Part shown: one piece after another, positions 35,617 through 43,789 of the stretch | Numbering within the stretch: position 1 is the first letter of the stretch | Layout: every line of letters begins with the position of its first letter | Assembly: GCA_017510405.1 (NCBI GenBank) | Contig: JAFWNG010000035.1 | Location: 1-45,165 of the forward strand | DNA: 45,165 nt | Reading direction: 5' to 3' | From: Solobacterium sp. | Lineage (GTDB): Bacteria > Bacillota_I > Bacilli_A > Erysipelotrichales > Erysipelotrichaceae | Program-made: the position numbers and the translations under genes | The notes under the pieces: generated by a model | The model's database searches: none | The model's input: only the letters and a program-made list of their open reading frames with translations | Told to the model about the DNA's origin: nothing

Positions 35617-36552
35617 TTAACTGCCCTCCTTCGCAACACGAATACGCGGATCGATAATACCGTACATGATATCGATGATCAGCATCATGACAATGTACAT
35701 GGCGGAATAAACGAACGCGCACGCAATGGTAACGTTGTAGTCATTACTCTGAATGGCAGTGACCATCATCGTACCGATGCCGGGAACGCCGAATACCTTT
35801 TCCACGACCATCGAACCGGTCAGAAGATTGACCAGGATCGGACCCATGATGGTAATGATAGGGATCAGAGTATTCCGCAGCGCATGTTTCATGATCAGGT
35901 CTTTCTGACGCACGCCTTTTGCCTGTACCAGAAGAATGTAATCCGAACCCAGAACATCGATCATCTCTGCCCGGGTAAAGCGTGAAACATTCGCCATCGG
36001 GCTCATGGCAAGAGCGATCATCGGTCCGACAAAGCTCGCCATGACTTTTTTCGAGTTATACAGGATCGGGATCCACCCGAGTTTGAAACCGACAAAGTAC
36101 GCCAGCAGAAGCGCGAACACGTATGCCGGAACGGAAACGCCGAGAATTGAAACAACTGAGCACAGTGTATCGACCCAGGAGTTATGCTTCAGGGCAGCCG
36201 CGATACCGAGACCGAGACCGATCACTGTACCCAGCAGCATTCCCAGGGCACCGACGCGGATGGATACACCCAGCGGTCCCTTCAGCATATCCGCAACTGC
36301 CTTGTTCTTGTTCAGGACATAGGAGTTGCCGAGATCGCCTTTCAGCATGGCTGTGAGATATTTTAAAAACCGTACAAAGAACGGCTTGTCCAGACCGTAC
36401 TTCGTATATAAGAGAGCTTTCTGTGCCGCTGTCAGTTTTTCATCGTTAAACGGAGAACCCGGCATGAAATCCAGCATCAGAAACAGCACGAATATGATCG
36501 CAGACAGTGTCAGGATACTGATCAGCACTCTTTTCAGTATATATTTAGACAT
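35617..36552 (-). CDS. oppB: Oligopeptide ABC transporter permease OppB
   Basis: A 311-residue membrane protein with six transmembrane segments, the family N-terminus (MSKYILKRVLISILTL) and the coupling loop VQAKGVRQKDLIMKHALRNTLIP. It pairs with OppC to form the channel. A long hairpin at 36584-36617 separates it from oppA. Confidence 0.95.
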   Translation of the reverse strand: MSKYILKRVLISILTLSAIIFVLFLMLDFMPGSPFNDEKLTAAQKALLYTKYGLDKPFFVRFLKYLTAMLKGDLGNSYVLNKNKAVADMLKGPLGVSIRVGALGMLLGTVIGLGLGIAAALKHNSWVDTLCSVVSILGVSVPAYVFALLLAYFVGFKLGWIPILYNSKKVMASFVGPMIALAMSPMANVSRFTRAEMIDVLGSDYILLVQAKGVRQKDLIMKHALRNTLIPIITIMGPILVNLLTGSMVVEKVFGVPGIGTMMVTAIQSNDYNVTIACAFVYSAMYIVMMLIIDIMYGIIDPRIRVAKEGS

Positions 36553-36583
36553 AAACTGTTTCCTTTCTTCTATAACAATAGAA

Positions 36584-36617
36584 ACGTAATAGAGCGGTTG
36601 GCCCCGCTCTATTACGT
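36584..36617 (-). other. Intercistronic hairpin between oppA and oppB
   Basis: ACGTAATAGAGCGG pairs perfectly over 14 bp with CCGCTCTATTACGT across six bases. The minus-strand tail (TTCTATTG) is a poor terminator. It probably protects the oppA message and lowers expression of oppBCDF. Confidence 0.8.
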
Positions 36618-36648
36618 CAGTGGAAATTCTTAATGCTTAATCAGAAGA

Positions 36649-38322
36649 TTATTCCTTGATCATCTGGTTCAGGTTGAGTCTCCATGCATAACCCTGAAGT
36701 CTTGTGACGAAGCCCGGATCAGACTTGTACTGGTCAACGAGATCACCTGTCAGAGTAACGACATCGGTGTTGCCCTGCTGGTAGGACAGCGCTGCAGACT
36801 GTGCTTCAGAAACGAATGTGAAGACGATCTCATCTGCGTATTTAGCCTGGTTTGCTGCATCCCAGTAGTTCGGGTTCTTTGTGAATGTGTACTCGTGGTT
36901 CTCTTCCCAGTTGGAGAATACATACGGTCCAATATAGAGCAGATCATCGAGGCTCTGAGCATATGTGTCCTTGTGAGCGTTGAAGAATTCTTCGTTCAGC
37001 GGGAAGAAGGACGGGAATGCCATCAGACCAAGTGCGAATCCGCACGGGATATCGAGTGTGACAACGAATGTGTTGTCATCAACTGCCTTGACACCCAGTT
37101 CTTCCAGCGGCAGTTCGCCTTCCTGGCATGCCTTTGCGTTCTTGACATGGATCGTGTCGAGAATGAATGCATATTCGGACTGGAGTTCCGGATCATCCAG
37201 ACGTCTCCATGCGAAGACGAAGTCATTTGCTGTTAACGGAGTGCCGTTGGACCATTTAGCGTCTTTACGGAGGTGGAATGTGTATTCCAGACCGTCATCA
37301 CTGATTTCCCAGGACTCTGCGAGATCTTCGACCGGCTGTGCGTTTTCGTCGAGTTTTGCCAGACCGCCGATGCAGAGAGACTGCATGATGAAGGAACCGC
37401 CGTCTGTTGCTACATGGTGATCCATTGTGTTCAGGTCAGCGTTGATTGCAACGTTGAGTGTCTTGTCATCTTTGTTAACTGTAACTTCACGATAGGAGTC
37501 AACGCCTGCGTTGTGGAACTCGATACCGGAGACTGCCGGATTGATCAGCATAGCGCTGCCGTTCTGGAATACCGGGATCAGACCCATATCATCGATGATG
37601 ACTTTTTCAGCTGCGACCATGTCTGCCCATCTCTTTTCCGGATCAGCAGCGTCTTCGCCTGTCTCTGCCTTGTCGAGCAGTGCGTCGTATTCATCGTTGA
37701 AGTAGTAGTTGTTATATCCGGAAGAATGTGAATAGAACAGATCCAGATATGTCTGCGGGTCAGCGTAGTCAGGGCCCCAGCGTGTCAGACCGATTTCATA
37801 GGTCAGGGCATTCATAAGAGCAAGTCTTTCCTTCTTTGTCTTGGAAACGAGTGTAACGTTGATTCCGAGGTTGTCCTGCCACATCTGCTGGATCGCAGCA
37901 CATACTTTGCCCGGAGCTTCGGAGTCTGTTTCGTACAGAAGTTCAACAGAGAAGTTGTCAACGCCGAGTTCTTTCTTAGCTTCTTCGAGCAGTTCTTTTG
38001 CCTTGGCTACATCGTATTCGATCAGATTGCCGGCTGTTTCACGGTAATCTTTTCCATCCGGACCATATGCGAAGTCTTTCGGAATGAAGCCTTCAGCTGC
38101 GATCGAGCCGTCCTTCAGGACGAGTTCTGCGATCTGGTTTCTGTCAATGGACAGCGACAGAGCCTTACGGAAGTTCAGGTTCTTGTACTGAGCACTGACA
38201 TCGACTGTGGAAGCCGGTTCAGCTGCGCTGCTTGCCGGTGTGGAAGCTGCTGAAGTGCCGCCGCTGCATCCTGCGAGCATCGCAAGTGCAAGGGCTGCTG
38301 CAAGTGTTTTCCTGTAATTCAT
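36649..38322 (-). CDS. oppA: Circularly permuted OppA oligopeptide-binding lipoprotein
   Basis: A 557-residue lipoprotein with lipobox LAGC (Cys19) and a Ser/Ala-rich tether (20-44). The SBP_bac_5 fold is in permuted order. Residues 46-282 (LNFRKALSLSIDRNQIAELV, IQQMWQDNLGINVTLV, YADPQTYLDLF, AEKVIIDDMGLIPVFQN) match the usual C-terminal half. A short linker (NKDDK, about 283-287) leads to 288-557 (LNVAINADLNTMDHHVATD, LAESWEISDDGLEYTFHLR, NDFVFAWRRL, TGDLVDQYKSDPGFV), the usual mature N-terminal half. It stops at LNLNQMIKE, just where the family continues into the RKALSLAIDR segment that stands here at the front. The start has GGGAGGAAAG. It heads the operon oppABCDF and binds peptides outside the membrane. 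Confidence 0.96.
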   Translation of the reverse strand: MNYRKTLAAALALAMLAGCSGGTSAASTPASSAAEPASTVDVSAQYKNLNFRKALSLSIDRNQIAELVLKDGSIAAEGFIPKDFAYGPDGKDYRETAGNLIEYDVAKAKELLEEAKKELGVDNFSVELLYETDSEAPGKVCAAIQQMWQDNLGINVTLVSKTKKERLALMNALTYEIGLTRWGPDYADPQTYLDLFYSHSSGYNNYYFNDEYDALLDKAETGEDAADPEKRWADMVAAEKVIIDDMGLIPVFQNGSAMLINPAVSGIEFHNAGVDSYREVTVNKDDKTLNVAINADLNTMDHHVATDGGSFIMQSLCIGGLAKLDENAQPVEDLAESWEISDDGLEYTFHLRKDAKWSNGTPLTANDFVFAWRRLDDPELQSEYAFILDTIHVKNAKACQEGELPLEELGVKAVDDNTFVVTLDIPCGFALGLMAFPSFFPLNEEFFNAHKDTYAQSLDDLLYIGPYVFSNWEENHEYTFTKNPNYWDAANQAKYADEIVFTFVSEAQSAALSYQQGNTDVVTLTGDLVDQYKSDPGFVTRLQGYAWRLNLNQMIKE

Positions 38323-38352
38323 GTTCTTTCCTCCCTTTGGAAATACAAATAA

Positions 38353-38380
38353 AGTATATCAGTGATGAATAATCTTGCAA
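38353..38380 (-). promoter_or_regulatory. Promoter of the opp operon
   Basis: On the minus strand TTGCAA (38380-38375), a 16-base spacer and TATACT (38358-38353) lie about 30 bases before the oppA ATG. Confidence 0.6.
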
Positions 38381-38427
38381 GAAAAAATCCCTCCGTTTTC
38401 ACTGGTTTGTAAAAATATACAGAGCAT

Positions 38428-38449
38428 TTTATGAAAATATTTTCATAAA
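38428..38449. promoter_or_regulatory. 22-bp perfect palindrome upstream of oppA
   Basis: TTTATGAAAATATTTTCATAAA reads the same on both strands. It lies about 48 bases upstream of the oppA -35 box and just beyond the terminator of the aminotransferase gene. The position fits an activator or upstream repressor site. It only loosely resembles the CodY motif. Confidence 0.7.
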
Positions 38450-38457
38450 CAGATGTT

Positions 38458-38488
38458 AAAAAAAAAACAGCGGTTTTTACACCGCTGT
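38458..38488 (-). terminator. Terminator of the patatin-to-aminotransferase operon
   Basis: On the minus strand ACAGCGGT-GTAAAA-ACCGCTGT is followed by a run of T. It lies eight bases past the aminotransferase stop. Confidence 0.85.
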
Positions 38489-38495
38489 CTGTGGT

Positions 38496-39359
38496 TCAGC
38501 CGAGGGAATAACCGGTTTCCTGTCTGACCCGGTCAAAGTACTTCTGCCTTATTCTGCCAAAGGTATTTCCGTCCTTCATACCGGCAGGCATGCCGTCGAC
38601 CGTATCGGCGCGGGCGATGAGCTTGCTGGTGCTCAGGACGATGATCTCGTCCGCATCCATCAGCTCTGCCAGTGTAAAGGTACGTACGTCTGTCGGGATG
38701 CCCTCTTCCCTGCAGATGTCCATGACATGGGCACGGGAGATGGACGGAAGGATCAGCTCATTGAGCGGCGGCGCAGTCAGCACGCCGTCTTTCAGGATCA
38801 CCAGAGCGCTGTGCGCACATTCCGTGACATTGTCACCGCGGTGGAAGACCGCCTCCTGGCAGCCTGCCTCCTCCGCCTTCTGTGCCGCCATGACGTTCGG
38901 AATCAGATTCAGCGTTTTGATATTGCAGTGGAAGAAACGCGTATCCTCCACGGTGACCAGTTTCAGCGGATCGCGGAAATTCGGATCTTTGAACGGCTTG
39001 ACGGTCATGAGAAGTGTGGACGGCACTCCCTCTTTCGGGAAGATGTGATTGCGCGGACAGTTGCCGCGGGAAGACTGCAGATAGAGCTGGAAGCCTTCCC
39101 CTTCCTGCAGACCGGCGAGATCCATGCATCTGCGGATCTCTTCATGAAGCGTTTCCCGGTCACAGTACGGACGGATCCGCATCAGTTCCATGGAGCGGTA
39201 AAAACGGTCGATATGATCTTCCAGCGCGAACAGGATGCCGTTGTAGCCGAAGACGAAGTCGTAGACGCCGTCTCCGAAGAACATGGCGCGGTCCTGCATC
39301 GGGATCCGCATATCCTGCAGATCCCCTGCCTCGCCGTTGTAATAGCCGATAGCTCTCAT
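38496..39359 (-). CDS. dat: D-amino-acid aminotransferase (class IV)
   Basis: A 287-residue PLP-dependent class IV aminotransferase. The fold signatures are DRAMFFGDGVYDF near 23, the PLP lysine in CNIKTLNLIPNV (K148) and VTECAHSALVILKDG near 179. D-alanine aminotransferases of this type make D-glutamate and D-alanine for peptidoglycan; a branched-chain or aminodeoxychorismate-lyase role is less likely. It is the last gene of the five-gene operon that begins with the patatin gene. Confidence 0.88.
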   Translation of the reverse strand: MRAIGYYNGEAGDLQDMRIPMQDRAMFFGDGVYDFVFGYNGILFALEDHIDRFYRSMELMRIRPYCDRETLHEEIRRCMDLAGLQEGEGFQLYLQSSRGNCPRNHIFPKEGVPSTLLMTVKPFKDPNFRDPLKLVTVEDTRFFHCNIKTLNLIPNVMAAQKAEEAGCQEAVFHRGDNVTECAHSALVILKDGVLTAPPLNELILPSISRAHVMDICREEGIPTDVRTFTLAELMDADEIIVLSTSKLIARADTVDGMPAGMKDGNTFGRIRQKYFDRVRQETGYSLG

Positions 39360-39369
39360 TGGTATGACC

Positions 39370-41007
39370 TCAGATATCGCGGATGAGTTCCGAAAGCTTC
39401 GGCATCATCTGCTGTTTTCTTGAAATGATATTCGGATCGAATCCGGAATGACGGTCGAACTGTGTCTGGATCACGTCTTTCATGATGTAGGACAGCGGAC
39501 CGTAGTAGACGAACAGGGAGCCGTGGCCGAGCACATGCGTAAACAGCATGACGCTGAGGTCGAGCTTCTTTTCGTTCTGCTCTTTCTTGAGCGCTTCCTT
39601 GATCGCAGGCAGGATCGCCTGGACATCTTCCATATGGTTGTAGTTGGTCTGTCCGATGGCAAATGTATACTTGCCGATCTGATAGGTCTTGATGTCGCGG
39701 TTGAGGATCTCTTCCGGCGTGGAATCCTTCAGGGCAACGGATGCACCGAGCATTTCCGCCGCATAGGCATCGATATCGTCGATGCCGGCGCGCTTTGCCA
39801 GTTCATGCGCCGTATCGATATCCAGCTTTGTTGTCGTGGCGGAGCGGAAATTGAGCGTGTCAGACAGGATGGCGCTGAGCAGCAGTCCGCTCATATCCCG
39901 GTCCGGTTCCACGCCGTATTCTTTATACAGGCCGGCAAGGATCGTACAGGTGCAGCCGCACTTCATGTTGCGGTACAGGATCGGCTTGTCGGTCGTGATG
40001 TCACCGATATGGTGATGGTCAATGATCGCCGTGATCTCGCACTGGCTGACATTGTTGATGGTCTGGTTGACCGCGCTGTGATCCACGAGCGCAAACTTTC
40101 TGCGCTTGTAGTTTCTTGTGTGATAGCGGGAGATCGCGCCGACGATGCGGTCGTTCTCATCCAGCACCGGATAGGAACGGACACGGGAATTCATCATCTT
40201 GACCGCAACGTCATCGACATATTCCGTGTCATGGAAACGGATGACATCGCGGGACATGATCTGTTCCACCGAATAGCTCTCTGTGATCACGCGGGCAGTG
40301 TTCATCGTGTCGTTGTCCGTCGTGATGACTGCGCATTTTTTCTTCTTCGCATAGGAAAGAACGGACGGGCTGATGCCCTGGCCGCAGGTGATGACCAGGC
40401 ACTTCGCACCGAGGTCGATCAGCAGTTTCTGCTTTTCGTCGCCGCTGGACAGAATGACGATGCGGTCCTTCTGGTCATACATGCTCAGTTCTTTTCCTTC
40501 CAGCGTAATGATGGAGATCGCGCCGTTGCAGCCCCAGTTCCGCGGTTCATAGACGATCGAGCCGCCGATGGTCCGGGCGATATTTGCAAGACTTGCGGTG
40601 GAGATCAGGTGACGAAGCGACGTATCCGGATAGATGCGTACGCGTGAAAGGTCACTTGTGGAACAGATGCCGAGAAGTTTTCCGTCGTCGTCCTGTACGA
40701 ACAGGGAGCGGTTCTGCGTCTGCAGCATGACATGCCATGCGTGGTGAACGGTCTCATTCTTCCGGATGATCGTCGGCTTATCGAGTTCGATATCCTTTAA
40801 CATGGCGCGGGCGTCGGTCAGAAGAAGCGGGTTCTCCTGATTGAAGCGCTTGAGTATGAACTTTGTTTCTTCATTCAGCGGACCCTGCCGGCAGGCAATG
40901 GCTTCCTGCCCGGTCTTGCGGAGCAGATTGGCATAGGTGATCGCAGAACAGATGGAATCGCTGTCGGGATGCTTGTGTCCTGTTACATAGATAATGTCGT
41001 TGCTCAT
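39370..41007 (-). CDS. ppaC: Mn-dependent inorganic pyrophosphatase with CBS and DRTGG domains
   Basis: A 545-residue family II pyrophosphatase. The DHH part starts with VTGHKHPDSDSICSA; a regulatory insert follows (CBS near 70-125, DRTGG-type near 130-240, second CBS near 250-300), then KFALVDHSAVNQ, IIDHHHIGDI and the DHHA2 domain, with RKQQMMPKL at the end. It hydrolyses PPi; the CBS pair in such enzymes binds adenine nucleotides and DRTGG allows diadenosine polyphosphate control. It lies between map (16 bases) and dat (10 bases). Confidence 0.94.
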   Translation of the reverse strand: MSNDIIYVTGHKHPDSDSICSAITYANLLRKTGQEAIACRQGPLNEETKFILKRFNQENPLLLTDARAMLKDIELDKPTIIRKNETVHHAWHVMLQTQNRSLFVQDDDGKLLGICSTSDLSRVRIYPDTSLRHLISTASLANIARTIGGSIVYEPRNWGCNGAISIITLEGKELSMYDQKDRIVILSSGDEKQKLLIDLGAKCLVITCGQGISPSVLSYAKKKKCAVITTDNDTMNTARVITESYSVEQIMSRDVIRFHDTEYVDDVAVKMMNSRVRSYPVLDENDRIVGAISRYHTRNYKRRKFALVDHSAVNQTINNVSQCEITAIIDHHHIGDITTDKPILYRNMKCGCTCTILAGLYKEYGVEPDRDMSGLLLSAILSDTLNFRSATTTKLDIDTAHELAKRAGIDDIDAYAAEMLGASVALKDSTPEEILNRDIKTYQIGKYTFAIGQTNYNHMEDVQAILPAIKEALKKEQNEKKLDLSVMLFTHVLGHGSLFVYYGPLSYIMKDVIQTQFDRHSGFDPNIISRKQQMMPKLSELIRDI

Positions 41008-41023
41008 ATGTCCTCCTGATGTT

Positions 41024-41878
41024 TCAGTATGTCAGTATTTCGTTGCCGGTCTCCGTGATCAGGATCGTATGTTCCCACTGGGCGGAGTCACTGTTGTCCT
41101 TTGTATAGATCGTCCAGCCGTTGTAGTCGTCGATATAGACGCCCGGCTTGCCGATATTGATCATCGGTTCGATCGTAATGACCATGCCCGGCACCAGCAC
41201 CATGCCTTTTCCCCTGGTGCCGATGTGGGCAACAAAGGGATCCTCATGGAACTCCAGTCCGACGCCGTGTCCGCCGAGTTCGCGGACAACGCTGTAGCCG
41301 TGCGAATGGGCATACTTCGCAGTAGCGTAGCCGATATCCCCTACCGTGGCCCACGGCTGGGCAGCGGCGATGCCTGCTTCAAGGCATTTCTTTGTTTCTT
41401 CGACGAGCTTTCTGCGCGCTTCGGAAACACTGCCGATCATGAACATGCGGCTGGCGTCGGCGTAGTAGCCGTCCAGGATCGTCGTGCAGTCCACGTTGAT
41501 GATGTCACCGTCATGGAGCTTGCGCAGACGCGACGGGATACCGTGGCACACTTCGTTGTTGATGGAGGTGCATACGCTCTTCGGATAGCCTTCAAACTTA
41601 TACGGAGCGCAGATCGCGCCCTGGGCATGCGTGAATTCCCGCACGATGTCATCGATGTCCTGGGTGGACATTCCTGCCCGGATGTGCTTTGCGACTTCGT
41701 CCAGCACAGCGGTATTGACGGCGCCGGCGCGGCGGATGCCTTCGATCATTGTCGGTCTTTTGATATACGCAGGATCGATCAGCGGCTTGTGATGTTTCCG
41801 CATCTCCTCCATGCGTTCAAGAATATGCGCGGGGATCGGTTCTTTCTCATCGATCTCGCGCCAGAGTAATTCATCCAT
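41024..41878 (-). CDS. map: Methionine aminopeptidase type I
   Basis: A 284-residue metalloprotease that removes the initiator Met. Metal ligands are in INVDCT, YYADASR, ELGGHGVGLEFHE, TIEPMINIG and QWEHTILIT. It has about 35 extra residues at the N-terminus (ELLWREIDEKEPIPAHILERM) before the usual start of the catalytic domain. The gene starts two bases after dut. Confidence 0.95.
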   Translation of the reverse strand: MDELLWREIDEKEPIPAHILERMEEMRKHHKPLIDPAYIKRPTMIEGIRRAGAVNTAVLDEVAKHIRAGMSTQDIDDIVREFTHAQGAICAPYKFEGYPKSVCTSINNEVCHGIPSRLRKLHDGDIINVDCTTILDGYYADASRMFMIGSVSEARRKLVEETKKCLEAGIAAAQPWATVGDIGYATAKYAHSHGYSVVRELGGHGVGLEFHEDPFVAHIGTRGKGMVLVPGMVITIEPMINIGKPGVYIDDYNGWTIYTKDNSDSAQWEHTILITETGNEILTY

Positions 41879-41880
41879 AG

Positions 41881-42405
41881 TTAACCTGCTTTCTGTTGGT
41901 CCGTACTGCCCATACCGCCGGTGCGCTCCTGATCGGTCGCATCGTCCTCGGTAATGCCGAACGGAAGGAAGATGCCCTGTACCATACCCTGTCCTTTCCG
42001 TATCTCTACGGTCTTTCCTTCCCGGGTGTCATTTGTCATCTTCACAAAAATATGCCCTTCGTTTTCCGCATTGTAATAATCGCTGTCAATGATGCCTACC
42101 GTGTTGTTGAGCTGCAGACGGTAACGGAATCCGAGCGAACTGCGCGGAAAAAGCATCAGGACATATCCTGACTTCATTTTAGCACGAATCCCTGTCGGAA
42201 TACGTATTTCTTCCCCCGGCGCCAGGGTGACGTCAAACGGTGCATAGAAGTCATATCCCGCACTTCCGGCCGTTGCCCGGGCAGGAAGGACGATCGCGTC
42301 GTAGATGCTGTTTACGGTCTCTGCATCGGCTTCCGGCATGATTTTTGTCAGTGCGCCGGCAAACTGTTCCCGGCTTACTTTTTCAAATGCTGCGATCCGT
42401 TCCAT
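41881..42405 (-). CDS. dut: dUTP diphosphatase
   Basis: A 174-residue trimeric-type dUTPase. Motif 1 is AGYDFYA, motif 2 PRSSLGF, motif 3 NTVGIIDSDY, motif 4 GQGMVQGIF and motif 5 RTGGMGSTD. About 35 extra residues precede motif 1 (MERIAAFEKVSREQFAGAL). The start at 42405 (MERI) is eight bases after AAGGAGG; the closer ATG at 42411 overlaps that site. The preceding patatin gene ends two bases before it. Confidence 0.92.
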   Translation of the reverse strand: MERIAAFEKVSREQFAGALTKIMPEADAETVNSIYDAIVLPARATAGSAGYDFYAPFDVTLAPGEEIRIPTGIRAKMKSGYVLMLFPRSSLGFRYRLQLNNTVGIIDSDYYNAENEGHIFVKMTNDTREGKTVEIRKGQGMVQGIFLPFGITEDDATDQERTGGMGSTDQQKAG

Positions 42406-42407
42406 AT

Positions 42408-43682
42408 TCATTCCTCCTTCAGAAGATCGATCACGAACTCTGCGCATGCCTGCTCGAACGGATAGACCGTAAGGATCGTATTCTCCGAGAACAGCTGGTG
42501 CTCCGGCCACGCCTTCATGTGAATGAGACGGCGCAGGATGCCGGCTTTATCAAGCGTTTCCGTTACATGCGCGATTTCGGAAACGGACTGGGGAAGAACG
42601 GAAAAGTCTTCTTTCATCGCATCGCCGAAATTCTCCCGGACAAGACGGCGGAAATCACTGTAGCGGTAGATCGTTTCCGTGTCTGCGCCGCACAGCTCCA
42701 GAAGAGCGTCCGCCATGGCGTAGAAATACTCCTTTTCCCGCACGAGCCGGCGGTGCAGCCGCTGCGTCAGGATATCGGTGATATGTTCCTCGCTGCGGAT
42801 CGTGCCGCTGATGCGCCCCGCCAGTTTGATGCGTGTTTCCAGCATGGCCATCTCCCGGAACCACCGGCGGAAGAACACCGGCAGCGCCTGTTTTTCAAAT
42901 GTATACTTCTCCCCTTCGTAATAGCCGTATGCCTTGTATCCGTCGTTATAGCCGATCACATGGGCATGCCGGAGCTTTTCATGGTCGAAATCGAGGAAGC
43001 TGTACAGTTCCTCGTGGGGATAGATGTAGCGCACATACGGACGTCCGTAATACTGCGGATGCTGGGGAATATGGTTCAGGTCAATTGCCAGCACTTCCTC
43101 CGCGCCTTTGCGCAGTGCGTAATCGATCGGCAGATTGTCAAAATACCCGCCGTCCACATATTCCGTACCGTCGATGACCTTGACCGGAAATGCCGGATAG
43201 GCGCTGGCAGTCGCCACCAGCCAGTCCTCCCCGTGGTCTTTCATCATTTCTTTGGTCACATAGACCGGGTCATGGCTGATATGCTTCGCCGCAATACACC
43301 CGAAGTCGATCTCAGAAGCAAAAAACTTTTCCGGATCGAACGTTTCGTGAACCATGCTGTAGAACGGCGTGATGTCAACACCTTTATCCTTCAGATAAGA
43401 CATCAGGGAAGGAAAGATCGCATCCCGGTCTTTCAGAATACTTCCAAGGCTCATGTTCGTCGGAACATATCCCTTAATAAACCAGTCCGCCTCCATTTTT
43501 TCGTATAAACGGCGAAGCGCCGCATAATCTTTCTGTACAATGTATACTGCATTCAGTGCTCCGACCGAAGTGCCGGTCACCAGGTTCCAGTCGTCGTGGC
43601 CGGTTTCTCTCAGTGCCCGGACGACTCCCTCCTGATAGGCGCCCTTCGTGCCGCCTCCTGCCAGTACCAGTGCTTTTTTCAT
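42408..43682 (-). CDS. Patatin-like phospholipase
   Basis: A 424-residue protein with a patatin domain (1-185): the oxyanion loop AGGGTKGAYQEG (near 8), the nucleophile elbow GTSVGAL (near 38) and the catalytic DGG in VDGGYFD (near 155). The C-terminal 200 residues are an uncharacterised helical region. Such bacterial proteins cleave lipid acyl esters; no signal peptide is seen. The start at 43682 (MKKALVLAGGG) follows GGAGACAG. It is the first gene of the operon and is divergent from ddl. Confidence 0.9.
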   Translation of the reverse strand: MKKALVLAGGGTKGAYQEGVVRALRETGHDDWNLVTGTSVGALNAVYIVQKDYAALRRLYEKMEADWFIKGYVPTNMSLGSILKDRDAIFPSLMSYLKDKGVDITPFYSMVHETFDPEKFFASEIDFGCIAAKHISHDPVYVTKEMMKDHGEDWLVATASAYPAFPVKVIDGTEYVDGGYFDNLPIDYALRKGAEEVLAIDLNHIPQHPQYYGRPYVRYIYPHEELYSFLDFDHEKLRHAHVIGYNDGYKAYGYYEGEKYTFEKQALPVFFRRWFREMAMLETRIKLAGRISGTIRSEEHITDILTQRLHRRLVREKEYFYAMADALLELCGADTETIYRYSDFRRLVRENFGDAMKEDFSVLPQSVSEIAHVTETLDKAGILRRLIHMKAWPEHQLFSENTILTVYPFEQACAEFVIDLLKEE

Positions 43683-43731
43683 AATATCTGTCTCCTGTAC
43701 CACGTATTGTAGCACCCGGACGCGGACGCGT

Positions 43732-43760
43732 CTGTCAATTTCCGATAAATAGGATATAAT
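43732..43760 (+). promoter_or_regulatory. Promoter of ddl
   Basis: CTGTCA (43732-43737), a 17-base spacer and TATAAT (43755-43760) precede ddl, leaving a 29-base leader with CGGAGG. Confidence 0.65.
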
Positions 43761-43789
43761 ACAAAGATGGAAACACGGAGGTATATCCC

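Noticed and set aside
36649-38322. OppA as a pseudogene or two fused fragments
   Set aside because: The frame is intact, has one signal peptide, contains every family segment exactly once and has a good start site. This fits permutation, not decay.
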